Positions 1-8,347 of a stretch of DNA of 64,000 bases are shown piece after piece (position 1 is the first letter of the stretch; every line of letters begins with the position of its first letter). The notes beneath the pieces were generated by a model that was not told where the DNA came from, made no database searches, and saw only the letters and a list, made by a program, of their open reading frames with translations. A program made the position numbers and the translations under genes. The DNA is from Streptomyces sp. NBC_01775 (GTDB taxonomy: Bacteria > Actinomycetota > Actinomycetes > Streptomycetales > Streptomycetaceae): assembly GCF_035917675.1 (NCBI RefSeq), contig NZ_CP109104.1, forward strand, positions 4,030,001 through 4,094,000, in the 5' to 3' direction.

Positions 1-870
1 CAGCAGGTCCTCGGTCCGGATGCTCGGCGCGTGCCCCAGCCGCACCCGCGCGCGCAGACAGCCGATCGCGACCATCCGGCCGAAGACGTGCGACAGCGGC
101 AGGAACAGCAGCGTGGAGGGCGGATCCTTGCTGACCGCCCGGAAGACCGGGTGCAGCAGCTCGATCGCGTTGTCGACCTCGGCGAAGAAGTTGCCGTGGC
201 TGAGCACGCACCCCTTGGGCGGGCCCGTGGTGCCCGAGGTGTAGATGAGGGTGGCGATGCTCTCCGGCCGCACCTGTGCCCGGCGCTCGTCGACCAGCGC
301 GTCCGGTATCTCCCGCCCCGCGTCCACGACATGCCCCACAGCGCCCGAGCTGAACTGCCACAGGTGCTCCAGATCGGGCAGGTTGCCGCGCTCGGCGCTG
401 ATCAGCCGGGACTGCTCGACGTCCTCCACGAAGCAGGCGCGCACGCCCGCGTCCTGGAGGATGTGCCGGGCCTGCGAAGCGGCGGAGGTCGGGTAGACCG
501 GCACGGTGATCAGGCCCGCCGCCCAGGCGGCGAAGTCGGTGAGCGTCCACTCGTAGGTCGTACGCGCCATGATGGCCACCCGGTCTCCCGGGCGCAGACC
601 CAGCGCGACGAGGCCCTTGGCCATCGCCTGGACCTCGGCCGCGAAGTCCCGGGCCGGCATGTCCCACCACGTCCCGTCCCGCCCCTTGCGGCTGAGCACC
701 GGCTCGTCCGGTGCCTCCACGGCGTTGGTGAACGGGATGTCCCCGAGCGATCCGCTGGTCACCGCCGACGCCAGCGGCGGCACGGAAACCTCGCGCACAC
801 GCCCGTCCACCACACGCTTGTGGGGCTCCACGAGCGTCGGCGCCGGGGGCATTGCGGACTCCACAGACAT
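1..870 (-). CDS. Long-chain fatty acid--CoA ligase (AMP-forming), 5' part of gene; C-terminus beyond left edge
   Basis: The 290 codons present read as the N-terminal half of an ANL-superfamily acyl-CoA synthetase, which activates fatty acids to acyl-AMP and then acyl-CoA. The P-loop-like AMP-binding motif YTSGTTGPPKG is at residues 210-220, the usual place for a ~600-residue FadD15-type enzyme. The start ATG (868-870) has a strong Shine-Dalgarno (AGGAGG, 880-885). The gene is open at position 1, so its end is outside the window. A TetR gene lies upstream on the same strand, and an AT-rich nested palindrome at 1041-1066 lies between them, so fatty-acid-responsive control is plausible. The family call is firm; chain-length specificity is inference. 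Confidence 0.93.
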   Translation of the reverse strand, partial: MSVESAMPPAPTLVEPHKRVVDGRVREVSVPPLASAVTSGSLGDIPFTNAVEAPDEPVLSRKGRDGTWWDMPARDFAAEVQAMAKGLVALGLRPGDRVAIMARTTYEWTLTDFAAWAAGLITVPVYPTSAASQARHILQDAGVRACFVEDVEQSRLISAERGNLPDLEHLWQFSSGAVGHVVDAGREIPDALVDERRAQVRPESIATLIYTSGTTGPPKGCVLSHGNFFAEVDNAIELLHPVFRAVSKDPPSTLLFLPLSHVFGRMVAIGCLRARVRLGHAPSIRTEDLL

Positions 871-1040
871 TGGGCGGCTCCTCCTAGTGACCTGCGTCGA
901 GCCCCTCCCGCCCGCCGCACAACCGGAGTTGAGCCCTTCGCTTCACCAGGAGCGTCCCGCTCGCAGAGCGACTTGGCGAGGGCCTCACCATCCGAGCACC
1001 GCGAACGGAACTCCTTCTCGGCCGAGATCCTGACCTACAA

Positions 1041-1066
1041 GTAACCTTACTCATAAGTAAATTTAC
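1041..1066. promoter_or_regulatory. Nested palindrome, candidate operator upstream of the acyl-CoA synthetase
   Basis: The sequence has the symmetric form GTAA-N2-TTACT-N4-AGTAA-N2-TTAC in an AT-rich island within very GC-rich DNA. Inner arms are 1047-1051 and 1056-1060; outer arms are 1041-1044 and 1063-1066, with equal spacing. It lies about 170 bases upstream of the acyl-CoA synthetase start, where a TetR-type dimer pair could bind. The binding protein is inference. Confidence 0.5.
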
Positions 1067-1149
1067 GGGAACCGAGCGAGTTGGGGAATGCCCGATCGCC
1101 CACCTTCATCGGACGTACACAGGTCCAGGACCGGTGCCGTGTCCGAACG

Positions 1150-1345
1150 CCGGGGGCGTCCCGAAGGGGCGCGGGGCTGTGTCATATGCGGCTCCTCCCC
1201 CAAGTCCTGGGGGCCCCTCCCGGCCGACGGCTGGGGGAGAAGCCGAGAACTTGGGGGAGCGACCAGCCTGGGGGTACCTCCCTGCTCGAAGAGCTGGGGG
1301 GGAGCACCCGCACCCTGCAAAGAACAGCCAGGGGCGCCCCCGCCA
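1150..1345. repeat. Streptomyces intergenic repeat element, copy 1 (GC-rich, hairpin-forming)
   Basis: This non-coding stretch holds the blocks CCCGAAGGGGCGCGGGG and GCACCCGCAC-CTGCAAAG-ACAGCCAGGGGC that recur at 8966-9060. Between them are about 120 bases of CCCCC/GGGGG-rich hairpins absent from the second copy. It resembles dispersed REP-like intergenic elements of streptomycetes. With the operator-like palindrome at 1041-1066 it accounts for most of the gene-free interval 871-1371; I see no gene there. Confidence 0.55.
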
Positions 1346-1371
1346 GGAAAAAGGGCAACCGAGGCGCCGCC

Positions 1372-2031
1372 TCAGTGGACGCCCAAAGTGGGCAGCCAGC
1401 GCTCGCCCTTCATGCGGTTTTGCAGCCCCGACCAGCAGAGATTCATCAGCGTCGCCGCCGTCTCCTGGGCCGAAGGGGCGCTCGAAGGGGTCTCCTTCGC
1501 AAGGATGTTGGCCCACTCCGCCAGCGACTCGGCCGCACCCACCAGAGCCTGGGCGAGACCGGAGACCTCGCGCTCGGCCAGCGCGCTGTCGCACCCGGCG
1601 TCCCGCGCCGCCTGGCCCAGCAGCGAGGTCACGAGCGCGGCGAGCTCGGCGCGCATGGCGGCTATCTCGCGGACGAAGGGCTCGCCCTGGGTGCGGGCGC
1701 GGTGGAGCACGGCGACCCCGTCCGGGCGCGCCGCGGTGTGCGCGAAGAAGGCCGTGAGCCCGTTCCACAGCTGCTGGTCGGCGGCGGCCCCGCGCTCGCG
1801 CGTCCCCTCCCGTACGGCGGCGACGAGCGCGCCGACCTCGCGGCGGACGCAGGCCATGAACAGCTCTTCCTTGGACTTCAGGTAGAGGTACACGAGCGGC
1901 TTGGAGACCCCGGCCGCCTCGGCTATGTCGTCCATCGAAGCGGCCTGATACCCGTTCCGCGCGAACGCCGCCACCGCGGCGTCCAGCATCTGCCGTTCTC
2001 GGACCTCACGCGGCATGCGCTTTTGCCCCAC
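1372..2031 (-). CDS. TetR family transcriptional regulator
   Basis: This is a 219-residue TetR repressor. An N-terminal helix-turn-helix spans roughly residues 27-53 (MDDIAEAAGVSKPLVYLYL); the C-terminal all-helical ligand and dimerisation domain ends at NLCWSGLQNRMKGERW, close to the usual TetR length. The frame is open from a TTG at 2094, but I prefer the GTG at 2031 because GAGGGG/GGGAG lies just upstream and the extra N-terminal residues look non-homologous; ATG at 2016 is a further option. It sits on the same strand upstream of the acyl-CoA synthetase, so lipid-linked control is possible. The ligand is unknown. Confidence 0.88.
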   Translation of the reverse strand: MGQKRMPREVRERQMLDAAVAAFARNGYQAASMDDIAEAAGVSKPLVYLYLKSKEELFMACVRREVGALVAAVREGTRERGAAADQQLWNGLTAFFAHTAARPDGVAVLHRARTQGEPFVREIAAMRAELAALVTSLLGQAARDAGCDSALAEREVSGLAQALVGAAESLAEWANILAKETPSSAPSAQETAATLMNLCWSGLQNRMKGERWLPTLGVH

Positions 2032-2100
2032 GCGCTCCCAACCCCTCGTGCCCTGGTCCCCCGTCAAAACCCCGCCCTCATATGGTCGTCGCAAGCCTAC

Positions 2101-2128
2101 GCGCCCCCGGTCACAGGGCCGGGGGCGC
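2101..2128. terminator. Hairpin terminator after the dicarboxylate symporter gene
   Basis: A perfect 10-bp stem (GCGCCCCCGG with CCGGGGGCGC) and 8-base loop lies just past the stop of the leftward symporter gene and before the TetR gene. There is no clear T-run, as is common in Streptomyces. Confidence 0.7.
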
Positions 2129-2172
2129 GGAAACGGGTTCCGGCCTGGGCCGGAGGAGCGGGTACGTCTGTC

Positions 2173-3522
2173 TCAGCTGACGGTCGCCGGAGTGCGGGTG
2201 GCGGAGGGCTCCTGGGCGGCGGCGTCGGCCTCATCGAGGCTGAAGCTGCGGGCGTTGGCGAACGCCTCCCGGTCCAGGATCTTCTCCTTGGCCGAGACGA
2301 GTACGGGTATGACGACCTGGCCCGCCACATTCGTCGCGGTGCGCATCATGTCGAGGATCGGGTCGATCGCCAGCAGCAGCCCGACGCCCTCCAGGGGCAG
2401 GCCCAGCGTGGAGAGGGTGAGCGTCAGCATCACCGTCGCGCCGGTCAGTCCGGCGGTGGCGGCGGAGCCGATGACCGACACGAAGACGATCAGCAGGTAC
2501 TCCTTGACGCCCATGTCCACGTGGAAGAACTCGCCGACGAAGATCGCCGCTATGGCCGGGTAGATCGAGGCGCAGCCGTCCATCTTCGTCGTCGAGCCGA
2601 ACGGCACGGCGAAGGACGCGTACTCCTTCGGCACGCCCAGGCGCTCGGTGACCTTCTGGGTCAGCGGCATGGTGCCCACCGAGGAGCGGGAGACGAAGGC
2701 CAGCTGGATCGCGGGCCAGGCTCCCCTGAAGAACTGGAGCGGGTTGACCTTGGCGACGGTGGCGAGCAGCAGCGGGTAGACGCCGAAGAGGACGATCGCG
2801 CAGCCGATGTAGATGTCGGCGGTGAAGGTCGCGTAGCTGCCGATCAGGTTCCAGCCGTAGTCCTTGATGGCGGTGCCGATCAGACCGATGGTGCCGATCG
2901 GGGCCAGCCGGATGATCCACCACAGCGCCTTCTGGAGGAGCGCCAGGACGGACTCGCCGAGCTTGAGGATCGGCTCGGCCTTGTCGCCGAGCTTGAGCGC
3001 GGCGATGCCGACGACGACCGCCATGAAGACGATCTGGAGGACCTGGAGTTCGGTGAAGGGCGTGATGATGTCCGTCGGGATGATCCCGGTGAGGAAGTCC
3101 AGCCACGAGCCGCTTGTCTCCGGCTTGGCGGCGTCCTTGGCCGACAGCCCGGTGCCGGAGCCGGGGTTGGTGAGCAGCCCGATGACCAGGCCGAGCGCGA
3201 CGGCGATCAGCGAGGTCGCCATGAACCACAGCAGCGTCCTGGTGGCCAGGCGCGCGGCGTTGTGGACGTTGCGCAGGTTGGTGATCGAGATGGTGATCGC
3301 GAAGAAGACCAGCGGGGCGACGGCCAGCTTCAGCAGCTGGACGAAGATCTCACCGACCTTGGTGAGCGTGGTTCCCAGCCAGGCCACGTCCCAGTTGCGG
3401 GCCACCCAGCCGAGGAGCACACCGAGGACGAGGCCGAGCAGGATCTGCGCCCAGAAGGGGACTTTGGGTATCCGCGAGCGGGTCGCGGGCACGGCGGTAT
3501 CGGACGATGACGACGAAGGCAC
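2173..3522 (-). CDS. Dicarboxylate/amino acid:cation symporter (DAACS family, DctA/GltP-like)
   Basis: This 449-residue membrane protein belongs to the DAACS family, which imports C4-dicarboxylates or glutamate/aspartate with Na+ or H+. Eight or so hydrophobic segments begin at residue 23 after a short Ser-rich cytoplasmic leader. Family signatures are the serine-rich re-entrant loop SRSSVGTMP (about 278-286), the TTKMDGCASIY segment (about 311-321) and the DPILDMMRTATNVAGQ substrate/cation motif (about 387-402). Length matches the family (410-460). It is monocistronic, with a hairpin after its stop. Substrate (succinate/malate versus glutamate) cannot be decided from sequence alone. Confidence 0.92.
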   Translation of the reverse strand: MPSSSSSDTAVPATRSRIPKVPFWAQILLGLVLGVLLGWVARNWDVAWLGTTLTKVGEIFVQLLKLAVAPLVFFAITISITNLRNVHNAARLATRTLLWFMATSLIAVALGLVIGLLTNPGSGTGLSAKDAAKPETSGSWLDFLTGIIPTDIITPFTELQVLQIVFMAVVVGIAALKLGDKAEPILKLGESVLALLQKALWWIIRLAPIGTIGLIGTAIKDYGWNLIGSYATFTADIYIGCAIVLFGVYPLLLATVAKVNPLQFFRGAWPAIQLAFVSRSSVGTMPLTQKVTERLGVPKEYASFAVPFGSTTKMDGCASIYPAIAAIFVGEFFHVDMGVKEYLLIVFVSVIGSAATAGLTGATVMLTLTLSTLGLPLEGVGLLLAIDPILDMMRTATNVAGQVVIPVLVSAKEKILDREAFANARSFSLDEADAAAQEPSATRTPATVS

Positions 3523-3886
3523 GGACAGACTCCGGAGGCGTCAGAGAGCGGACTCTCAGGGGATGGGGAGGGGGACGTCGCAAGGGGCGACGCGGGGTCG
3601 CGCCGGAGGGTAGTCCGGCCGCGCGTTCAGCGACAGGTCGCCGACATGCAGCGGCAGAGATCGACATGCAGCCGCCCCACGAGCGCGAGGCCGGGTCGTC
3701 CCGGGTGCGCGTCGGGGGTGGTGGCTGCGTAAATCATGTCGGTCACGTTAACACTCCGCGTTTGGCCTACCCAAAGCATTCCTTTGGGATGCGGTCACGG
3801 AGAAACTCAACGCCCCACCGGATGAAGGAGATTCCCGATGGGGCGCTGCTGACAGTGTGAGGAGGGTTACATGGAGGACAAAACGG
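3523..3886. other. Gene-free interval upstream of the symporter gene
   Basis: No supportable gene is seen. The interval carries the symporter promoter region, two CGACATGCAG repeats (about 3641-3675), and an isolated 7-bp hairpin CCCAAAG-N5-CTTTGGG at 3770-3788 that could be a weak terminator for the DUF4229 gene or a protein-binding site. Base composition falls locally around 3730-3860. Confidence 0.4.
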
Positions 3887-4210
3887 TCACGCGGAGCCGG
3901 TGCGGGGATTGCTCTGCGACTGCACGCCGTCCTCCTGGCTCTGGTTGGCCGCCAGCCGCTCCTTGGCCTTGCCCACGCCGTCGACGATCTGCTCCGACAT
4001 CGCTTCGCGCTGCTTGCGCAGCAGCACATAGCTGAGCGGGGCCGAAACGATCAGCGCCACCAGCACCACCCAGACCGGGTTGGAGTCGCCGATACCGGCG
4101 GGAATGAGCCCGAAGTGCGCCAGCACCCCGGCGAGGACGAGGCAGCCGACGAAAATGCCAATCCGCATGGTGGTGTAGCGAAGCGTCGCGTGCGACGTGG
4201 AGGTGCTCAC
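3887..4210 (-). CDS. DUF4229 family small membrane protein
   Basis: This 107-residue protein has two hydrophobic segments (about residues 16-36 and 46-64) followed by a charged, Gln/Asn-rich cytoplasmic tail. The pattern YTTMRIGIFVGCLVL...LVALIVSAPLSYVLLRKQREAM is characteristic of DUF4229, a family found in Actinobacteria without known function. It lies 182 bases downstream of mqnE on the same strand, so it may be the last gene of the mqnE transcript. A role in respiration is only a guess from location. Confidence 0.85.
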   Translation of the reverse strand: MSTSTSHATLRYTTMRIGIFVGCLVLAGVLAHFGLIPAGIGDSNPVWVVLVALIVSAPLSYVLLRKQREAMSEQIVDGVGKAKERLAANQSQEDGVQSQSNPRTGSA

Positions 4211-4392
4211 GGTGTCTTCTCCGTGCTTCTTGGGCGTTCGGGGCGTTTGGGCGGGATTCGCGATCCCTTCCAGTCAAGCACAGCCCCCGCGGCGATCAGC
4301 AGGCCCCCGGCCGCCCTCCCGCTCCGGCATCCGGGCGGCCACCCACCTCGCTCCGCACCCGCGTCGGCGGTGCCACGCCCGCGTCGGCGGTG

Positions 4393-5568
4393 CTACACCC
4401 GCATCGGCTGCGGCGCCTCGCGCCGCTCGGGGTCCGGGCCCGGGTACTCGTTGAGGATCTCGTAGCGGGTGTTGCGCTCGACGGGCCGGAAGCCCGCGTC
4501 GCGGATCAGGTCGAGCAGGTCGTCGCGGGTGAGCTTGTCGGGGGTGCCGAAGTCGTCCGCGTCATGCGTGATCTTGTACTCGACGACCGAGCCGTCCATG
4601 TCGTCGGCGCCGTGCTGGAGCGCGAGCTGCGCGGTGTTCACCCCGTGCATCACCCAGAACACCTTGACGTGCGGCACGTTGTCGAACAGCAGCCGGGAGA
4701 CCGCGAAGGTCTTCAGCGCCTCGGCACCGGTCGCCATCTGGGTGCGTGCCTGGAGGGTGTTGCGGACCTTGCCGTCCTTCATGTCGGTGAAGTCGTGCTG
4801 ATAGCGCAGCGGGATGAAGACCTGGAAGCCGCCGGTCTCGTCCTGGAGCTCCCGCAGCCGCAGCACGTGGTCCACCCGGTGCCGGGGCTCCTCGATGTGC
4901 CCGTACAGCATCGTGCAGGGGGTCTTGAGCCCCTTTTGGTGCGCGAGGCGGTGGATGCGCGACCAGTCCTCCCAGTGGGTGTCGTGGTCGACGATGTGCT
5001 GACGGACATCCCAGTCGAAGATCTCCGCGCCGCCGCCGGTCAGCGACTCCAGGCCCGCGTCGATCAGCTCGTCCAGGATGTCGCTCGCGCTCATCCCGGA
5101 GATCTTCTCGAAGTGGTGGATCTCGGTCGCGGTGAACGCCTTGAGGGAGACCGACTCCGGCAGCGCCGCCTTCAGCTCGCGCAGCGAGCGCGGGTAGTAG
5201 CGCCAGGGCAGGTTGGGGTGGAGCCCGTTGACGATGTGCAGCTCGGTGAGGTTGTCCGCCTCCATCTCCTTCGCGAGCCGGACCGCCTCCTCGATGCGCA
5301 TGGTGTACGCGTCCTTCTCGCCCGGCTTGCGCTGGAACGAGCAGTAGGCGCACGCGGCGGTGCACACGTTCGTCATGTTCAGATGGCGGTTGATGTTGAA
5401 GTGCGTGACGTCGCCGTTCTTGCGCGTCCGCACCTCGTGCGCGAGGCCGCCGAGCCAGGCGAGGTCGTCGCAGTCGTAGAGGTCGATGCCGTCCTGCCGG
5501 CTCAGCCGCTCACCGGAGCGGACCTTCGCCTCGATCTGGACGAGCCGCTCCCGCAATCCCGCGTCCAT
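4393..5568 (-). CDS. mqnE: Aminofutalosine synthase MqnE (radical SAM)
   Basis: MqnE is a radical SAM enzyme that adds the adenosyl radical to 3-[(1-carboxyvinyl)oxy]benzoate, giving aminofutalosine and CO2 in the futalosine route to menaquinone. The iron-sulfur motif CTAACAYC (Cys69, Cys73, Cys76) follows NMTNV. Conserved segments FTATEIHHFEKISG, SLTGGGAEIFDWDVRQH and PCTMLYGHIEE match MqnE rather than MqnC. I place the start at ATG 5568 (391 residues); the open frame reaches 5709, but residues upstream look non-homologous and an ATG at 5589 is also possible. mqnM, mqnP and mqnL in the window provide later steps. Identification is firm. Confidence 0.95.
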   Translation of the reverse strand: MDAGLRERLVQIEAKVRSGERLSRQDGIDLYDCDDLAWLGGLAHEVRTRKNGDVTHFNINRHLNMTNVCTAACAYCSFQRKPGEKDAYTMRIEEAVRLAKEMEADNLTELHIVNGLHPNLPWRYYPRSLRELKAALPESVSLKAFTATEIHHFEKISGMSASDILDELIDAGLESLTGGGAEIFDWDVRQHIVDHDTHWEDWSRIHRLAHQKGLKTPCTMLYGHIEEPRHRVDHVLRLRELQDETGGFQVFIPLRYQHDFTDMKDGKVRNTLQARTQMATGAEALKTFAVSRLLFDNVPHVKVFWVMHGVNTAQLALQHGADDMDGSVVEYKITHDADDFGTPDKLTRDDLLDLIRDAGFRPVERNTRYEILNEYPGPDPERREAPQPMRV

Positions 5569-5727
5569 GCCTCGCGCCACCTGCCTCATCTGTCTGCTGC
5601 GTCTTCCCGGCGAGGGGCCCGATCCGACCGGCTCCGCGAGGTGGGAATCCGCGTTCCGAGTGCCGCGCACGAGCCTACGCCACCACTTTTCGCACCATTC
5701 GCCGGGCACGGGGCCTTCCAGCGCGGC

Positions 5728-5803
5728 GGCACGGCGCCCTCAGACCGGCGCCACGCCCTCAGCTCGGCGCCACGCCCTCAGACCGGCACCGCGCCCTCAA
5801 AGC
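5728..5803. repeat. 19-bp tandem repeat spanning the stop codon of the Lrp gene
   Basis: Four consecutive 19-base units lie at 5728, 5747, 5766 and 5785; units 2 and 3 differ at two positions. The fourth unit contains the stop codon of the Lrp gene (5797-5799) and its last coding bases. Each copy keeps CCTCA, that is a TGA on the minus strand. Confidence 0.85.
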
Positions 5804-6258
5804 GGCTCCTCGCCGGGGAGCTCCCCGACCCTGTTCTCCCACTTGGTGGACAGCACGATCGTGGTGCGGGTACGAGAGACGCCCTTGGTGCCCGAGAGGC
5901 GTCTGATGGTGCGCTCCAGGTCGTCCACGTCACCGGCCCGCACCTTGAGCATGTAGGAGTCGTCGCCGGCGATGAACCAGCAGTCCTCGACCTCGTGGAG
6001 GTCACGCAGCCTGGTGGCCACGTCCTCGTGGTCGGTGGCGTCCGAGAGCTGGATACCGATCAGCGCGGTCACCCCGAGGCCGAGGGAGGGGGCATCGACG
6101 GTGGCGCGGTATCCGGTGATCACCCCGGCCGCCTCCAGCCGGTTGATGCGGTCGGTGACGCTGGGGCCCGAGAGTCCGACGAGCCGGCCGAGTTCGGCGT
6201 AGGAGGCTCTCCCGTTCTCGCGCAGGGCCTGGATGAGCTGCCTGTCCACCGCGTCCAT
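5797..6258 (-). CDS. Lrp/AsnC family transcriptional regulator
   Basis: This 153-residue protein has an N-terminal winged HTH (residues about 5-55, including RASYAELGRLVGLSGPSVTDRINRLEAAG) and a C-terminal RAM/AsnC ligand-binding domain (about 65-145, with DCWFIAGDDSYMLKVRAGDVDDLE). Length is normal for the family. It lies between mqnM (42 bases upstream) and mqnE (228 bases downstream) on one strand, so it may be co-transcribed with menaquinone genes and may sense an amino acid. The C-terminal codons and stop lie inside a 19-bp tandem repeat, so the exact C-terminus may have shifted during evolution. Confidence 0.92.
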   Translation of the reverse strand: MDAVDRQLIQALRENGRASYAELGRLVGLSGPSVTDRINRLEAAGVITGYRATVDAPSLGLGVTALIGIQLSDATDHEDVATRLRDLHEVEDCWFIAGDDSYMLKVRAGDVDDLERTIRRLSGTKGVSRTRTTIVLSTKWENRVGELPGEEPL

Positions 6259-6300
6259 GGATGCCGCTGCCTCCCGTTCGTAGAAGTCCGGACCACGAAT

Positions 6301-6975
6301 CTAAGGCATGGGGCCCGAACTCCCCCGACCAAGCTCCCCTTCCCAGCGGCGGTAGAGCTTGTGCGGCACCCCCACGGCGTCCAGCGCGCGGCCCGCCACG
6401 AAGTCCACGAGGTCCTGGATGTGCCGGGCGCCCGCGTAGAAGGCGGGCGAGGCCGGCAGCACCACGGCGCCCGCCTCGTCCAGGGTGACGAGGTGGCGCA
6501 GCGTCTGGCCGTTCAGCGGGGTCTCGCGCAGGGCCATCACCAGCGGGCGCCGTTCCTTGAGCGTCACGCTTGCCGCGCGCTGCAACAGGTCCTTCGACAG
6601 CCCCAGCGCCACCCCGGCCACGCACGCCGTGCTCGCCGGAACGACCAGCATCCCCTTGACCTGGTACGACCCGGACGACGGCCCGGCCGCCAGGTCCCCC
6701 GGCGGCCAGTGGCGCACCCGCGCGGGGTCGACGTCGAACGCGTCGGGCCGCCCGTCGGCACCGCGCGCCAGCCACCGGCGCAGGTCGCTCTCGGCGTGGG
6801 CGTCGCGGAAAGGGTGGCCGTTCTCGTCCAGGATCGTCAGCCGGGAGGCCCGGCTGACGACGAGGTCGATGTCCTCCCCCGCCTCCAGGAGCCCCCGGAT
6901 GACCGCCGCCGCGTAGGGCGTCCCCGACGCCCCGGAAACCCCCACGACCCATGGCTGACGTCCGATACCGTTCAC
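6301..6975 (-). CDS. mqnM: UbiX-like flavin prenyltransferase of menaquinone pathway (MqnM)
   Basis: UbiX enzymes attach a dimethylallyl group to FMN, making the prenyl-FMN cofactor needed by UbiD-type decarboxylases. The 224-residue protein opens with VVGVSGASGTPYA (about 10-22), the flavin/phosphate loop, and carries VVPASTACVAGVALGLSKDL and LKERRPLVMALRETPL, both family hallmarks. The start is GTG at 6975. It is expected to serve the UbiD-like MqnL encoded at 10.2-11.6 kb. Unlike many genomes it is not adjacent to its decarboxylase: two rightward genes and a mobile-element-like palindrome separate them. Confidence 0.93.
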   Translation of the reverse strand: MNGIGRQPWVVGVSGASGTPYAAAVIRGLLEAGEDIDLVVSRASRLTILDENGHPFRDAHAESDLRRWLARGADGRPDAFDVDPARVRHWPPGDLAAGPSSGSYQVKGMLVVPASTACVAGVALGLSKDLLQRAASVTLKERRPLVMALRETPLNGQTLRHLVTLDEAGAVVLPASPAFYAGARHIQDLVDFVAGRALDAVGVPHKLYRRWEGELGRGSSGPMP

Positions 6976-7092
6976 GCGCCGACCCTACTTCTTGCCCCCG
7001 CTCCACCCCTTCACCGTTTCCTTCGCGGGGGTCTCCCCGGCCGAACGCCGGGGGACGGGCGGGGGAAAGCCGCCGCCACGTACCCTCGACAC

Positions 7093-8244
7093 ATGCGTGT
7101 CACCCGAGTCCCCGCGCGCCTGACAGCCACGGCGGCAGCCGCCACCGCGCTGGCCGTCACCCTCGTCAGTTGCAGCACGGCGGAAAAGCTCACCACCGGC
7201 CTCAAGGTGAAGCACGCCTTCGAGAGGCTCGGCGAACAGCCGTCGGCCAGCGTGCTGGTCTCCGTGGACGGCACGGCGACCGACGCCGACGCCTTCTTGC
7301 GCGCGGCGGGCGCACCCCGGGGCGCGACGACGAAACAGGCGGCCAAGCTCCTCTCCCGCGGCGAGCTGACCTTCGCGGTGGGCTCGGACCGCGAGAGGAC
7401 CCCGCTGAAGGACCTCAACCGCTCCGAGCGCCTCCGCTTCGCGACGGCCCTCAACTTCGGCACCACGGACGTCCTGTCCGCCAAGTCGGTCGAGGAGAAG
7501 CTCTACGTGCGGGTCCGCCTGCGCTCCTTGGTCGCGAGGCTGAGCGACTCGAAGTCCGACCGGGAGCGCGCCCGCAAGATCGTCGCGCTCGCCAAGGACC
7601 TCCCGACCACGCTCGGCTCGGCCAAGGACGCGCTCAGGGGCGAGTGGGTCGAGGCCGACCCCGAGTCCTTCGACGACTTCGCGCGCGCGGCGCAGGAGAT
7701 CACGCGGGACGAGAAGAAGGGCGAGTTCGGCAAGAAGAGCAAGGCCGCCTCCAAGACGAACGACGAGACGAGCAAGCGCGTGGGCCGGGCCACCGCCGCG
7801 GGCCGTGCGCTGAACGGCGAATCGGAGCGGGAGTTCCTGGAGGGCCTGGAGAAGACCCTCGGCAGGCACGCGGAGTTCAAGAAGGCGGGCGAGTACGGCG
7901 GGGCCGAGCACGTCACCGTCTCGATGCCGGCGCGGAAGGCGGCGCCCGATCTGTCCCGCGCGCTGGCGGCGCTGGGCGCCCCGCTCGACCCGGCCACGGT
8001 GCCGGACCGGAAGGTCAACGCCGATCTTGAGATCCGGCGCGGCCAGCTCACCGGGCTGACGCTGGACCTGGAGCAGTTCCTGAGCGACGAGGCGCAGGCC
8101 AAGGGCGTGCACCTGCCGCTGCGGATGGCCTTCGGCGGCGGCGACGCCGTCCCCGTCCAGGCCCCCGACGGCGCGCGCGAGCTGAAGCCGCAGGACCTGC
8201 TGGCCGCCGTGATGTACGGAGCCCTGGGCACGGGCGGCATCTGA
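7093..8244 (+). CDS. Putative lipoprotein, unknown function
   Basis: This 383-residue protein has a lipoprotein signal peptide: basic N-region, hydrophobic core and lipobox LVSC with acylated Cys27. The mature part is rich in Lys, Glu, Asp and Arg, with alternating helices (for example KSKAASKTNDETSKRVGRAT) and a C-terminal segment LEIRRGQLTGLTLDLEQFL. That segment recalls LppX/LolA-like domains, but I cannot assign a family. It is anchored outside the cell membrane by prediction and divergent from mqnM. Start ATG 7093 is fixed by the signal peptide. Confidence 0.85.
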   Translation: MRVTRVPARLTATAAAATALAVTLVSCSTAEKLTTGLKVKHAFERLGEQPSASVLVSVDGTATDADAFLRAAGAPRGATTKQAAKLLSRGELTFAVGSDRERTPLKDLNRSERLRFATALNFGTTDVLSAKSVEEKLYVRVRLRSLVARLSDSKSDRERARKIVALAKDLPTTLGSAKDALRGEWVEADPESFDDFARAAQEITRDEKKGEFGKKSKAASKTNDETSKRVGRATAAGRALNGESEREFLEGLEKTLGRHAEFKKAGEYGGAEHVTVSMPARKAAPDLSRALAALGAPLDPATVPDRKVNADLEIRRGQLTGLTLDLEQFLSDEAQAKGVHLPLRMAFGGGDAVPVQAPDGARELKPQDLLAAVMYGALGTGGI

Positions 8245-8347
8245 GGCCATCCTGGAGGACAACGGGGTTCGGCAGGACGGGAACCGACGGCACGCCGTGT
8301 GCCGTTGTACGTCCTGATGGTGGGAGCTCCTCACGAGGGAGGCGAGC

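Noticed and set aside
31..1044. 337-codon rightward frame at the left edge
   Set aside because: It is antisense to the acyl-CoA synthetase, which has the AMP-binding motif and a strong ribosome site.
1081..3510. 809-codon rightward open frame
   Set aside because: It lies antisense to the TetR and symporter genes, whose translations show clear family motifs; the rightward product is low-complexity Arg/Gly/Glu-rich.
3770..3788. Riboswitch or specific operator at the CCCAAAG hairpin
   Set aside because: Only a 7-bp stem without further conserved structure; evidence is too thin for a named element.
4390..7092. Very long rightward open frame (part of a 1,284-codon frame ending at 8244)
   Set aside because: It is the antisense shadow of mqnE, lrp and mqnM; only the last 383 codons, beginning with a signal peptide at 7093, look like a real protein.
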